Source: Paeniglutamicibacter psychrophenolicus
Lineage (GTDB): Bacteria > Actinomycetota > Actinomycetes > Actinomycetales > Micrococcaceae
Direction: 5' to 3'
Assembly: GCF_030812255.1 (NCBI RefSeq)
Contig: NZ_JAUSSH010000006.1
Span: 1 to 64,000, forward strand
DNA length: 64,000 bases
In this document: piece after piece, positions 1 to 8,901 of the stretch
How the letters are laid out: every line of letters begins with the position of its first letter
Numbering within the stretch: the stretch's first letter is position 1
Program-made: the position numbers and the translations under genes
The notes under the pieces: model-generated
Told to the model about the DNA's origin: nothing
The model's database searches: none
What the model saw: the letters and a program-made list of their open reading frames with translations, nothing else

Positions 1-96
1 GGGCTCCCCCACGTCCTGTTGCCCCGGCACCTGGATCCCGAGCAGATCCCCCGCCGCAACGCCTACTGGCCGCAAAACCAAACCACCCTCTTCTAA
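1..96 (+). CDS. 3' end of an unidentified gene
   Basis: The first 96 bases read in frame +1 as 31 residues ending in a TAA stop; the start lies outside the window. The tail is rich in Pro, Arg, Asn and Gln and gives no recognisable motif, so no function is assigned. Its last codons lie in the first copy of a 21-bp tandem repeat. Confidence 0.5.
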   Translation, partial: GLPHVLLPRHLDPEQIPRRNAYWPQNQTTLF

Positions 97-115
97 AACC
101 AAACCAGCCTCTTCT
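74..115. repeat. two tandem 21-bp copies spanning a stop codon
   Basis: Positions 74-94 and 95-115 are head-to-tail copies of a 21-base unit (begins AAAACCAAACC, ends CTCTTCT) with one mismatch (C86 versus G107). Each copy runs into a stop codon in the upstream gene frame: TAA at 94-96 and TAG at 115-117. The duplication therefore leaves the protein end unchanged whichever copy came first. Confidence 0.85.
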
Positions 116-460
116 AGGAAAACGCGGTCCCACCCGCGGCGGGAAGTCCGTGATGCCGCAGTAGGCTGCTGCCCGCACTCGATGACGCAATGCAAGCCCC
201 CATCGCCTACCTGGGACGTGTTCTTGCGGTCGCGGGCGGCATCCTCGGAATCGGGGCCCTCGCGGCAGTTGCCGCCCCCACCACTCCAACGTGTAACCGC
301 TTCGGTGCGGGTCTCCAACCGACGTCGACATGCGCTGCATTGCTTTACGCCTCGGTGACCCGGGGTTCGGGCATATCTGCTTCCCCGGCAGCTGCCCGCG
401 GCCGGGTCGGCCCATGCCGTCCCTCGCATCCGGCCCGCTCCCCGATGGTCCACCAACGGC
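116..460. other. intergenic, no supported gene
   Basis: About 345 bases between the first gene end and the mtlD terminator. A rightward frame from 190 begins with a hydrophobic Ala/Gly/Val stretch resembling a signal peptide. It then reads straight through the 461-509 hairpin and antisense through mtlD with no domain, so it is not called. No RNA gene or repeat was seen. Confidence 0.4.
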
Positions 461-509
461 ATAGGGTGCCGGTTCCCTTCTCCGCTGGAGAAGGGAACCG
501 GCACCCTAT
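461..509. terminator. perfect 23-bp hairpin after mtlD
   Basis: Arms 461-483 and 487-509 are perfect inverted complements around a 3-nt loop (GCT). The hairpin lies 48 bases past the mtlD stop on the leftward strand. There is no clear U-run on either side, so termination is inferred from position and stem stability. Confidence 0.75.
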
Positions 510-557
510 GCGTGGCCGTTCAAGGGTCCTTGCCATGGCCCGGACCCGGATGTGGAA

Positions 558-1703
558 TCAGCCTGCTTGCGCGGCCTTGACCAGTTCGTTCACCGATCCG
601 AAGAGCGGGTGCCCATCAGCCAGCCCGGTGATCTTCTCGGTGGCTGCTTCACTCGTGTTTCCCGCCAGGATCACAGCCATTTCGGCGGCCTCGGCGTCTT
701 CCGGGTCGTTGAACCGCAATGCGGCGGCCATGGCCTCGAGCAGCGCCACCGGCTTGATGCCGTTCTCAGCCAGCTCGGCGGCCGGGCCGATGAACCGCTC
801 GTGCCGGCTGAGCTTGCGCAGCGGCGCCCGGCCCACGCGCACCACGGTGTCGGGCAGGTACTCGTTGGAGAACCGGGCCAGGATCTTTTGCACATAGGCC
901 TCCTGGTCGCCCTCGGCAAAGCCGTGCTTGGACACCAACAGTGACTTGGTTTCCGCCAGCACCGCGGCAACCTTCGTAAAGACCCGCGGGTCGGCCATCG
1001 CCTCGGAGATCTTCTCCAGGCCGGCGGCAAAGCCCAGGTATGCCGTTGCGGCGTGCCCGGTGTTCACGGTGAAGAGCTTGCGCTCGATGTACGGACCCAG
1101 GTCCTCCACGAACGTCGCGCCGCCGATCTGAGGCACGGCATCCCCGAACGGGGTCTTGTCGATGACCCACTCGAAGAAGGTTTCCACCGTGACGTCCAGG
1201 CCCTGGCCCGGCGCCTGGTTCGGCACGATGCGATCCACCGCGGTGTTGGCGAAGATCGCGTTGGCGTCGATGGCCTCCGCAGCGGCGGCGCCGTCGGCGC
1301 GCACCGCCGCTTCAAGGATGTCCGTGGCATTGATGGCGTTCTCGCACGCCATGACCTGCAGCGGCGCCAGCGCGGCATCGCGCTTGGCGATGCCGGCGGC
1401 AATTAGCGGGGCGACGAATTTCAGGATGTGCGGTCCCACGGCGGTGGTGACCATCTGGGCGGTGGCGATCTCGTCGATGACCGCATCGGCCTGGGTCGAG
1501 GAATTCAGCGCGCGGAAGTTCTCCACGGTGCGCACCTTCGGATCCTGCCCGACCTCGTGCACCTGGTAGCTGTCGGCCGCATCCAGCGCGCTGATCAGCG
1601 CGTCGGCCACGTCGGCAAACACGATCTCGTAGCCCGCGTCGTGCAGCAGCAGCCCGACGAATCCCCGGCCGATGTTCCCGGCCCCAAAATGTACTACCTT
1701 CAC
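558..1703 (-). CDS. mtlD: mannitol-1-phosphate 5-dehydrogenase MtlD
   Basis: Oxidises mannitol 1-phosphate, the product of the mannitol PTS, to fructose 6-phosphate with NAD. The 381-residue length is normal for the family. The N-terminal Rossmann loop GAGNIGRG is at residues 7-14, and the family segment containing Lys209 and NTGHA (214-218), which holds the catalytic lysine region, is intact. The start overlaps the mtlA stop by 4 nt, so the two are translationally coupled. A long hairpin follows the gene. Confident from sequence and context. Confidence 0.96.
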   Translation of the reverse strand: MKVVHFGAGNIGRGFVGLLLHDAGYEIVFADVADALISALDAADSYQVHEVGQDPKVRTVENFRALNSSTQADAVIDEIATAQMVTTAVGPHILKFVAPLIAAGIAKRDAALAPLQVMACENAINATDILEAAVRADGAAAAEAIDANAIFANTAVDRIVPNQAPGQGLDVTVETFFEWVIDKTPFGDAVPQIGGATFVEDLGPYIERKLFTVNTGHAATAYLGFAAGLEKISEAMADPRVFTKVAAVLAETKSLLVSKHGFAEGDQEAYVQKILARFSNEYLPDTVVRVGRAPLRKLSRHERFIGPAAELAENGIKPVALLEAMAAALRFNDPEDAEAAEMAVILAGNTSEAATEKITGLADGHPLFGSVNELVKAAQAG

Positions 1704-3730
1704 GATGCGTTGACCTTTCCGAAGATGTCCAGGATTTCCTCGCGGGTGGTGGCGGTTTCCAGCCGTGCCACCTGTGCCTTGTCAGTGAAGACCCGGGCGA
1801 TCGAGGACAGGATGGCCAGGTGCTCGTTGTTCAACCCGGCGATGCCGACCACAAACTTGACCTCCTTGCCGTTCCAGTCGATGCCCTCGGGGTAGCGGAT
1901 GATCGACACCGCGGAGCTGGCGATATCGCCCTTGGCCTCGTTGGTGCCGTGCGGGATGGCCAGGAAGTTGCCCATGTAGGTGGACACCGAGGCCTCGCGG
2001 GTGTGCATCGAGGCCACGTATTCCGCGTTGACCGCACCGCGTGCCAGCAGCAGGGCGCCGGCCTCCTCGATGGCGGCATCGCGCGAGGCGGCGGTGCCGG
2101 TGAGCACCACGCTGTCGGCGACCAGCACCTCGCGTGCCGGGGCCGCGGGTTCCTGCTCCGGGGAACCGGAAACGGCGGCCCCGGTTTCGGCAGGGGCGGC
2201 CGCATGCTTGGCCGCGTGGGCCGCGGCACCGGCGTGTTCGTCGGTTGCCGAGGCTCCGGCACCTGCTGCCGCGGCGCCCACGGAAACGGATTCCGCCGGT
2301 GCGGCGTTGCGGGTGCGCACCAGCTCGACGATTTCCTCGTAGCGCGGGCTGTTCATGAAGTTGTCCACCGATACGTGCACCGCGCTGGCCGTCACGGGCG
2401 TGGCACGGGCCGCGAGGTCCTGGTGTGTGACGACGATGTCGTAGGTGTCGGTCAAGTTCGCAATGGCCGAGTTGGTGACCTTCACGTCGACCAATCCGGC
2501 CTTCTTGAACATATTGCGCAGCACCGAGGCGCCCATGGCGCTCGATCCCATGCCCGCGTCGCACGCGAAGACCACGTTGTTCACCGGGCCGGAGGCGGCA
2601 TCTGCGGCGAAGGCGAAGCCCACCGAGCTCTTCTTGCCCTTCATCGCTTCCATCTTGGCCGCGGCTTCGCCGAGCTCGTCGCCCTCGGGGGCCTTGGAGA
2701 TCTTCAGCAGGAACGAACCGATCAGGAAGGAGACCACCGTTGCGGAAACCACCGAGAGCGCGACGCCCAGGTAGCTGTCCGAGGAGGTCATCGCGAACAC
2801 GGCGAAGATGCTGCCCGGTGCGGCCGGGGCGCGCAGGCCGGCGCCGGTGAGCACCAGCATGAAGATCCCGCTCATGCCGCCGCCGATGGCGGCCAGGATC
2901 ATGACCGGCTTCATCAGGATGAACGGGAAGTAGATCTCGTGGATGCCGCCGACGAACTGGATCAGCGCCGCGCCCGGTGCCGAGGCCTTGGCCAGGCCCT
3001 TGCCGAAGATCGCGTAGGCCAGCAGGATGCCGAAACCCGGGCCGGGGTTGGCCTCAAGCAGGAAGAGGATGGACTTGCCCTGCTCGAGGGCCTGTTCGGT
3101 GCCCAGCGGAGTGAGGATGCCGTGGTTGATGGCGTTGTTCAGGAACAGGACCTTGGCCGGTTCGATGAAGATGCTGGTCAGCGGCAGCAGTCCGTGGTTT
3201 ACCAGGAACTGCACCACCGCGCCGGCACCGTTGGAGAACGCGACCACCAGCGGGTTGACCAGCAGCATGCCGAAGATCGCCATGATCGCCCCGACGATGC
3301 CGGAGGAGAAATTGTCGATAAGCATCTCGAAGCCCGGCTTGACCCGGCCTTCCCAAGCGGCATCGAGCTTCTTCATGACCCATGCCGAGAGCGGGCCCAT
3401 GATCATCGCGCCGATGAACATCGGGATGTCGGCGCCCACCACCACGCCCATCGTTGCGATCGCACCGATCACGCCGCCGCGGACCCCGTGGATCATCTTG
3501 CCGCCGGTATAGCCGATCAGCAGCGGCAGCAGGTAGGTGATCATCGGGCCCACCAGCAAGGCAAGCTGTTCGTTGGGCAGGAACCCGTCGGGAATGAACA
3601 ATGCGGTGATCAACCCCCAGGCGATGAACGCCCCGATGTTGGGCATGATCATCCCCGAGAGGAAGGTGCCGAACTTCTGCACCCCGACCCGCAGGCCGCC
3701 GCGGGTGGCAGCCTCAGTTTGTGTTGCCAT
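1700..3730 (-). CDS. mtlA: mannitol PTS permease EIICBA
   Basis: Imports and phosphorylates mannitol. Residues 1-345 form the multi-pass IIC domain with the GGIHE substrate motif at 261-265. IIB follows with phosphocysteine Cys390 in CDAGMGSS. A long Ala/Glu/His-rich linker (about 480-535) joins a IIA domain with phosphohistidine His594 in IPHGT. At 676 residues it is a full CBA fusion, so only EI and HPr are needed in addition; both are encoded about 1 kb away on the other strand. The gene lies 60 nt downstream of the tetR gene on the same strand and overlaps mtlD by 4 nt, so tetR-mtlA-mtlD may be one transcript. Confidence 0.95.
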   Translation of the reverse strand: MATQTEAATRGGLRVGVQKFGTFLSGMIMPNIGAFIAWGLITALFIPDGFLPNEQLALLVGPMITYLLPLLIGYTGGKMIHGVRGGVIGAIATMGVVVGADIPMFIGAMIMGPLSAWVMKKLDAAWEGRVKPGFEMLIDNFSSGIVGAIMAIFGMLLVNPLVVAFSNGAGAVVQFLVNHGLLPLTSIFIEPAKVLFLNNAINHGILTPLGTEQALEQGKSILFLLEANPGPGFGILLAYAIFGKGLAKASAPGAALIQFVGGIHEIYFPFILMKPVMILAAIGGGMSGIFMLVLTGAGLRAPAAPGSIFAVFAMTSSDSYLGVALSVVSATVVSFLIGSFLLKISKAPEGDELGEAAAKMEAMKGKKSSVGFAFAADAASGPVNNVVFACDAGMGSSAMGASVLRNMFKKAGLVDVKVTNSAIANLTDTYDIVVTHQDLAARATPVTASAVHVSVDNFMNSPRYEEIVELVRTRNAAPAESVSVGAAAAGAGASATDEHAGAAAHAAKHAAAPAETGAAVSGSPEQEPAAPAREVLVADSVVLTGTAASRDAAIEEAGALLLARGAVNAEYVASMHTREASVSTYMGNFLAIPHGTNEAKGDIASSAVSIIRYPEGIDWNGKEVKFVVGIAGLNNEHLAILSSIARVFTDKAQVARLETATTREEILDIFGKVNAS

Positions 3731-3790
3731 GATTCTTCCTAATCGTTAGTCCTGCGCCGTCGCAGGGAAGGAACCGACGTGTGAAGACGG

Positions 3791-4513
3791 TTATGTCGTC
3801 TTGGAGATGCGATGCAGCCATTCGAGGAACATCTTCATTTCGGTGTTGGAAAGTTGCTGCGGGTTCGAGGACTCCAACGCGGCGTTCAGCGCGATGGCGG
3901 CCACGACGACCGAGGAGGCACCCACCGGGGTGGCGGAGTCGGCAATGCCGGCCTCCGAGGACACCGCGGTGATCACGGCATCGCGCGTCATGTCGGACAG
4001 CTCGAAGTTCCGCTCCTTCTCCGGCTCGGAGATGAGCATCAGGGTGACCCCGATGTTCGCCGCCATGATGCTGCGCACCGCGTCGGCCGGGGGCACGTTC
4101 AGGTGCCCGGCTTCTGCGGCCCGGTCGAGCTTCCCGCGCAGCAGCGCTTCCGCCTCCGAGACCCTGTTGGATCGGTTTCCGGGCCTGACCTTGCCGAACA
4201 TCACCAGGTAGAGGTGCGGTTTCTCGATGCCGAAGCGCACGTGTTGGTCCCACATGCGCCGCACGTCGTCCAGCGGCTTCCCGGTGGGCTCAAGGTCCAT
4301 TTCACTGGCCACGTACTGCTCGAAACCCACGGCAACGACCGCGTCGAACAGGCCTTCCTTGTCCCCGAAGTGGTGGTACAGCGTCGGCGCCGTGACCCCC
4401 GCCAGCTCGGTGATCTTCCGGGTGGAGACCGGAGCCCCGTCCGAATTGGCCAAGAGCTCGACGGCTGCCTGCAGCAGTCGCTCCCTCGGCGGAAGCTGGA
4501 TGTCTAGACTCAT
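3791..4513 (-). CDS. TetR-family regulator of the mannitol/PTS block
   Basis: A 240-residue protein with an N-terminal TetR helix-turn-helix at about residues 28-58 (motif TLYHHFGDKEGLF) and a variable ligand domain. It sits between mtlA-mtlD (same strand, downstream) and ptsI-ptsH (divergent). A 15-bp palindrome lies 19 nt before its start codon. Context suggests it controls itself and neighbouring PTS genes; the inducer is unknown. Actinobacterial and firmicute mannitol operons more often use other regulator families, so the TetR choice is of interest. The role is inferred. Confidence 0.85.
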   Translation of the reverse strand: MSLDIQLPPRERLLQAAVELLANSDGAPVSTRKITELAGVTAPTLYHHFGDKEGLFDAVVAVGFEQYVASEMDLEPTGKPLDDVRRMWDQHVRFGIEKPHLYLVMFGKVRPGNRSNRVSEAEALLRGKLDRAAEAGHLNVPPADAVRSIMAANIGVTLMLISEPEKERNFELSDMTRDAVITAVSSEAGIADSATPVGASSVVVAAIALNAALESSNPQQLSNTEMKMFLEWLHRISKTT

Positions 4514-4531
4514 GACTGCTACCCTAGCACC

Positions 4532-4546
4532 TATAGCATTGCTATA
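4532..4546. promoter_or_regulatory. palindromic operator candidate (TetR)
   Basis: TATAGCA-T-TGCTATA is a perfect 7-bp inverted repeat with a 1-nt centre. It sits in the tetR/ptsI intergenic region, 19 nt upstream of the tetR start and about 100 nt upstream of ptsI. Its A/T content is well above its surroundings. Position and symmetry fit a TetR autoregulatory site. Confidence 0.65.
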
Positions 4547-4649
4547 TGAAGGGGATCACAGCTTGAGTTTATGCTCGAGTCCTGCGTGATCATCGTCTGC
4601 ATCGCGCAACGGACAACCCAAGAGCAACCCACGGGAACGAGGAACTCAA

Positions 4650-6335
4650 GTGCAAAACTTCTCCGGAGTGGGCGTCATGCCCGGACGCGTCATCGGAACC
4701 ATCCGGCACATGCCCCCGGCGCTTTCCGAACCGCCGGCCGGCGAGAAGCTCGATGCATCGGTCACCGCGGAGCAGGCCATCGCCAGACTCAAGGAGGCCG
4801 CGGCGTCCGTGCAGGCGGACCTGCGCACCCGCGCCGCCACCGCCAGCCCCGAGGCCAAGGCCGTGCTGGAGGCCACCGCGCAGATGGCCACCGACTCGAT
4901 GCTGCTCAAGGGTGCCAACAAGCTGATCAACACCGGCCTTTCGGCCGAACGCGGGATCTGGGAGTCCGGCGAAACCGTCGCCCAGATGCTCATCACCCTC
5001 GGCGGCTACATGGCCGAACGCGCCACCGACGTGCTGGACGTGCGCGCCCGCATCGTGGCCGCGCTGCGCGGGGTCCCGGCCCCCGGCATCCCCGATTCGA
5101 CGGACCCGTTCATCCTGGTGGCCGAGGACCTGGCACCGGCGGACACCGCCACGCTGGACCCGGCCAAGGTCATCGCGCTGCTGACCACCGGCGGCGGGCC
5201 CCAGTCGCACACCGCCATCATCGCCCGCGCCATGGGCCTGACCGCCATCGTCGCCGCCAAGGGCCTGGAGGCACTGGAATCCGGCACCGAGATCTTCGTC
5301 GACGGAGCCGCCGGAACCATTTCCACTTCCCCCGGCGACACCGAGCGCACGGCCGTGGACGCCTGGCTGAAGAACGCCGCGCTGCTCTCGGTCTTCGACG
5401 GCAACGGCGTGATGGCCGATGGGCACCTGGTCCCGCTGCTTGCCAATGTCGGCGGCGGCAAGGACGCGGTGAAGGCCGCTGCGGCCGGAGCCCAGGGCGT
5501 GGGGCTGCTGCGCACCGAATTCTGTTTCCTGGGTCGCGACACCGAGCCGTCCATCGAGGAGCAGGTCGCCGAGTACAAGGCCGTCTTCGACGCCTTCGGG
5601 TCCAAGAAGGTCGTGGTGCGCACGCTGGATGCCGGCGCCGACAAGCCGTTGCCCTTCCTCACCGACGCCTCGGAGCCCAACCCGGCCCTGGGCGTGCGCG
5701 GCTACCGCACCGACACCACCTCCCCCGGGGTGCTGGCCCGCCAGCTCTCCGCCATCGCCACCGCATCGGCCGGCTCCGAGGCCGAGGTCTGGGTCATGGC
5801 CCCGATGATTTCCACTCCGTCCGAGGCCGCCGACTTCGCCGCGATGTGCGCCGACGCCGGACTGGCCACCCCCGGGGTGATGGTCGAGGTCCCCTCCGCG
5901 GCACTGGGCTCCGAGGCCATCCTGGGCCAGGTGTCCTTCGCGTCCCTGGGCACCAACGACCTGACGCAGTACACCATGGCCGCGGACCGGCAGCTCGGCC
6001 CGCTGGCCGCGTTGAACAACCCGTGGCAGCCTGCGGTGCTGCGCCTGATCGAATTGACGGTTGCCGGCTCCCGGGCCGAGGGCAACCACAAGCCCGTGGG
6101 CGTCTGCGGCGAGGCCGCGGCGGATCCGGCGCTGGCCGTGGTGCTGGTGGGTTTGGGCGTCTCGACCCTGTCGATGTCCGCCCGCTCGCTGGCCTCCGTG
6201 GCCGCGGTGCTCAAGACCGTCACGCTGGAACGCGCCGGCGAATTGGCGCAGCTGGCCCTGGCCGCACCGAGCGCCGAGACAGCACGCACCGCGGTGCGCG
6301 AGGCGCTGCCGGCACTGGCCGAACTGGGCCTGTAG
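4650..6335 (+). CDS. ptsI: PTS enzyme I (phosphoenolpyruvate-protein phosphotransferase)
   Basis: Transfers phosphate from phosphoenolpyruvate to HPr in the cytoplasm. The 561-residue length is typical. The phospho-acceptor His187 is in the GGPQSHTAI motif. The C-terminal PEP barrel shows LDAGADKPLP (326-335), GTNDLTQYTMAADR (434-447) and catalytic Cys486 in GVCGEA. GTG is the start, preceded by a purine-rich GAACGAGGA. ptsH follows 79 nt downstream in the same direction, then a rho-independent terminator. Confidence 0.96.
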   Translation: MQNFSGVGVMPGRVIGTIRHMPPALSEPPAGEKLDASVTAEQAIARLKEAAASVQADLRTRAATASPEAKAVLEATAQMATDSMLLKGANKLINTGLSAERGIWESGETVAQMLITLGGYMAERATDVLDVRARIVAALRGVPAPGIPDSTDPFILVAEDLAPADTATLDPAKVIALLTTGGGPQSHTAIIARAMGLTAIVAAKGLEALESGTEIFVDGAAGTISTSPGDTERTAVDAWLKNAALLSVFDGNGVMADGHLVPLLANVGGGKDAVKAAAAGAQGVGLLRTEFCFLGRDTEPSIEEQVAEYKAVFDAFGSKKVVVRTLDAGADKPLPFLTDASEPNPALGVRGYRTDTTSPGVLARQLSAIATASAGSEAEVWVMAPMISTPSEAADFAAMCADAGLATPGVMVEVPSAALGSEAILGQVSFASLGTNDLTQYTMAADRQLGPLAALNNPWQPAVLRLIELTVAGSRAEGNHKPVGVCGEAAADPALAVVLVGLGVSTLSMSARSLASVAAVLKTVTLERAGELAQLALAAPSAETARTAVREALPALAELGL

Positions 6336-6414
6336 CCAACACCCCGGCACCGTAGGATTGATCCTGCCTGCCCCCCATTGTTTCCCAAATACCTTCGTAC
6401 ACAGGAGAAAACAC

Positions 6415-6693
6415 ATGTCCGAACGTCTTGCCACCATCGCCAGCGCCTCCGGCCTGCATGCCCGTCCCGCCGCGCTCTTCGCCGAAGCAGCCGGCGCCCT
6501 GGACATCGAGGTCACCATCGCGCCCAAGGGAGCCCCGGAGGACGATGCCCTCGACGCCTCGAGCATCCTCTCGCTGATGACGCTGGGTGCGGCCAAGGGC
6601 GATGAAGTGGTGCTGCGCGCATCCGGGGATGGCGCCGAGGCCGCACTGGATTCCCTGGTGGCCCTGCTCGAAACGGACCTGGACGCCGTCTAG
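6415..6693 (+). CDS. ptsH: phosphocarrier protein HPr
   Basis: Small phosphocarrier (92 residues) between enzyme I and the sugar permease. Active His15 lies in GLHARPAA. The segment corresponding to the regulatory serine site reads DASSILSLM (Ser49/Ser50), but no HPr kinase gene is present here. ATG at 6415 is chosen because AGGAG lies 8 nt upstream and the family N-terminus begins there; the frame is open further upstream without homology. It is co-directional with ptsI and followed by a strong terminator. Confidence 0.95.
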   Translation: MSERLATIASASGLHARPAALFAEAAGALDIEVTIAPKGAPEDDALDASSILSLMTLGAAKGDEVVLRASGDGAEAALDSLVALLETDLDAV

Positions 6694-6710
6694 CCAACCG
6701 CGTCGACCAC

Positions 6711-6766
6711 CGCCGATGGCGTGGATCCCGAGCCGAATGGCCTGGGGCCCACGCCATCGGCGTTTT
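6711..6766 (+). terminator. rho-independent terminator of ptsI-ptsH
   Basis: A 14-bp perfect stem (6711-6724 with 6749-6762) around a 24-nt GC-rich loop is followed directly by TTTT (6763-6766). It starts 17 nt past the ptsH stop. Confidence 0.85.
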
Positions 6767-7018
6767 GCGTTTACGGGCCGCCGGTGCAACTGCGCGGACG
6801 GTCACGAAGGCAAGTCGAAGATATCGCAGTTCCGTTGAAAACATTTCGGCAGACCGGGGGATGCCGTTCATGAAACGGACCGCGGTTACCTATCAACCAC
6901 CAGCTCTCACAAGGTACGGTTGCGCATATCCTGCACGGCTGCGGCCAGCAGACCCGACAGGACGACAGCGTCCCGGTCCGGGCGTCCAATGCGGACCGAC
7001 CCAACGAATAGTCCAGGT
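6767..7018. other. intergenic, no supported gene
   Basis: About 250 bases between the ptsH terminator and the hydrolase ribosome-binding site. No conserved frame, repeat or RNA was seen. It presumably holds the hydrolase promoter, but no clear -35/-10 pair stands out. Confidence 0.4.
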
Positions 7019-7030
7019 GAGGAGCTCTAC

Positions 7031-7738
7031 ATGGAACTGATCTTTGTGCATGGCGCTTTGGTGCGTGACGGGCAGTGGTGGTGGCAGCGGACCGCAGAGC
7101 TGCTCCACGAACACACCGGGATCCGGAGCAGGGCCATTGCGTTGCCCTCCTGTGGCGAGGGAGCACCTGAAGAGGTTGCTGGCGGCCTCATTGCCGACGC
7201 GGCGGTGCTGCGCGGCGCATTGGCCGAGGTGGACTCCGCAATCGTTGTCGGCCACTCCTACGGCGGCACCGTCATCGCCGAAGCCGGCCAGCATCCGGCC
7301 ATTGCGCACCTGCTCTATGTGTCGTCGTACCTGCCCGAGGTCGGGCAGTCCCAGGGTGCGATCATGAGCGGCGAAGGCGACCCGGTATCCATCGGCGACA
7401 ACAGTGACGGCACGCTGAGCGTGTCCGGCTACGACGCAACGTCGTTTGGAGCCCGATTCCTTCAGGACGCAGACGACGAGACCCAGCACCAGGCGTGGGA
7501 GCGGGTGACGTCACAGGCTGCCGGGGCATTCATGACCCCGACGAGTGCTGCCGGCTGGGAGGGAATCGATTCAACGTACATCGTCTGCGGGCAGGACCGC
7601 AGCACGTCGGTCGAGTTGCAACGCTTCCACGCGAGCCGGGCGACGCACTCCGTCGAACTGCCGACCGGGCACCATCCGTTCATTTCCCGACCCGATCTGG
7701 TCGTCGAACAAGTGCTGGAGCTGTTGCAGCGAGGGTGA
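7031..7738 (+). CDS. alpha/beta hydrolase, small esterase type
   Basis: A 235-residue single-domain alpha/beta hydrolase. It shows the oxyanion segment VHGAL near residue 6, the nucleophile elbow GHSYGG with Ser76, and the terminal catalytic His in GHHPF at about 214-215. This resembles the AB hydrolase-6/salicylate-esterase-like group; the substrate is unknown. The ATG at 7031 is preceded by GAGGAG with 6-nt spacing. It stands alone, with no functional link to neighbours. Confidence 0.85.
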   Translation: MELIFVHGALVRDGQWWWQRTAELLHEHTGIRSRAIALPSCGEGAPEEVAGGLIADAAVLRGALAEVDSAIVVGHSYGGTVIAEAGQHPAIAHLLYVSSYLPEVGQSQGAIMSGEGDPVSIGDNSDGTLSVSGYDATSFGARFLQDADDETQHQAWERVTSQAAGAFMTPTSAAGWEGIDSTYIVCGQDRSTSVELQRFHASRATHSVELPTGHHPFISRPDLVVEQVLELLQRG

Positions 7739-8000
7739 GTCGTGCGGTGTCCTCTGCCGTGAACGGAGCCTTGGGCCCCTCAGGGCGTGGAACCTGTCGG
7801 ATGATACTCCTGACAGCCGACGCCACTGCTCGGTGATCCATCGGCACTCTTCGGATCCGGATCCCAGGGCCGCCCCCCACGGACGCATGGGGAGTCCCCG
7901 CTGGAGACGACGTTCCGGGCCGTTATACGTCGAGTCGTCCCGGCGGGCAACGTGCCGGTGAGGGCAGCGGTTCCTCCCCGTGGGAGGGAACGAGGGCTGC
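7739..8000. other. intergenic, hairpin only
   Basis: About 260 bases between the hydrolase and the methyltransferase promoter. An imperfect hairpin (about 7969-7990, arms GTTCCTCCC and GGGAGGGAAC) lies just before the -10 box. No coding frame with a domain was found on either strand. Confidence 0.4.
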
Positions 8001-8006
8001 TAGCCT
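8001..8006 (+). promoter_or_regulatory. -10 box for the methyltransferase
   Basis: TAGCCT matches the actinobacterial TANNNT -10 pattern and would start a transcript about 40 nt before the methyltransferase ATG. That leader carries a strong GGAGGA ribosome-binding site at 8038-8043, so this gene is leadered, unlike many others in the window. Confidence 0.5.
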
Positions 8007-8051
8007 CGGGTAAATGCGTGTTCCCATTCTGAAATCCGGAGGAATTGCCAG

Positions 8052-8753
8052 ATGCCGCAGGACACCAATTACGACACCTTTGCCGAGGCGTACGCTGCCG
8101 AAAACGAATCCAGTCTGCTCAATGGATTCTACGAACGACCGGCAATGCTCAACCTCGCCGGAGATGTCCGCAATCACCGGATTCTTGACGCCGGCTGCGG
8201 TTCCGGGCCGCTGGCTGCGGCGCTCGGTGAACGCGGCGCCACCGTGACGGGATTTGATTCCAGCGAAGCGATGGTCAAGCTGGCCCGAAAAAGACTGGGA
8301 GCAGGGGCGGAACTGCTCGTGGCCGACCTTGGCCGGCCCCTTCCGTTCGCCGACGACACGTTCGACGACGTGGTTGCCTCGTTGGTCTTCCACTACTTGG
8401 AAGACTGGGTGGGCCCGCTGACCGAGATGCGGCGCGTGCTGCGGCCGGAAGGCAGGCTCATCATGTCCGTCAACCATCCGATCCTGTATCCCTGGACAAA
8501 CCCCGGCACAGACTACTTCAAACCCGTGAAGTACTCGGATGAGCACACCTTCAACGGCCAACCGGCCACCCTGACGTATTGGCACCGGCCATTGCATGCC
8601 ATGACTGACGCGTTTGCCAGGGCCGGATTCCAGATCGAGGTGCTCAGCGAACCACCGTACTCGACCGATGCGCCCCCGGACATCGTCCCGCCGCAATTCA
8701 AGGACCGGGAGTCGTTCCTGAGCTTCATCTTCTTCGTGCTCCGCGCGAAGTGA
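8052..8753 (+). CDS. class I SAM-dependent methyltransferase
   Basis: A 233-residue Rossmann-fold methyltransferase. SAM-binding motif I ILDAGCGSG is at residues 44-52, followed by the acidic strand end GFDSS and motif II-like region FDDVVASLVFHYLEDW. It belongs to the Methyltransf_11/25 type of small-molecule enzymes; the substrate is not predictable. GGAGGA lies 8 nt upstream of the ATG. Confidence 0.9.
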   Translation: MPQDTNYDTFAEAYAAENESSLLNGFYERPAMLNLAGDVRNHRILDAGCGSGPLAAALGERGATVTGFDSSEAMVKLARKRLGAGAELLVADLGRPLPFADDTFDDVVASLVFHYLEDWVGPLTEMRRVLRPEGRLIMSVNHPILYPWTNPGTDYFKPVKYSDEHTFNGQPATLTYWHRPLHAMTDAFARAGFQIEVLSEPPYSTDAPPDIVPPQFKDRESFLSFIFFVLRAK

Positions 8754-8901
8754 CCGTGGCGCTCCCGGGCTTCGGCGCCTCAGGACCAGATCGCCTGCCT
8801 GGGGATCGGCCGATTTGAGCCCGGGTTTGCCACGGGACCCCCACCGCAGGCGGGGCCCCTTGGCCTGGATTTGCGTGCCGTCGGCTCTCGGGAATCGCCG
8901 T

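Noticed and set aside
190-897. Rightward open frame with a signal-like hydrophobic start
   Set aside because: It runs through a strong hairpin and antisense through mtlD, and has no domain or ribosome-binding site.
1820-3742. Long rightward frame of 640 codons opposite mtlA
   Set aside because: His/Gly/Arg-rich composition typical of the antisense frame of a high-GC gene; mtlA has full domain support.
7680-7880. Small leftward frame in the hydrolase-methyltransferase gap
   Set aside because: No ribosome-binding site, Arg/Pro-biased, overlaps the hydrolase end; no motif.
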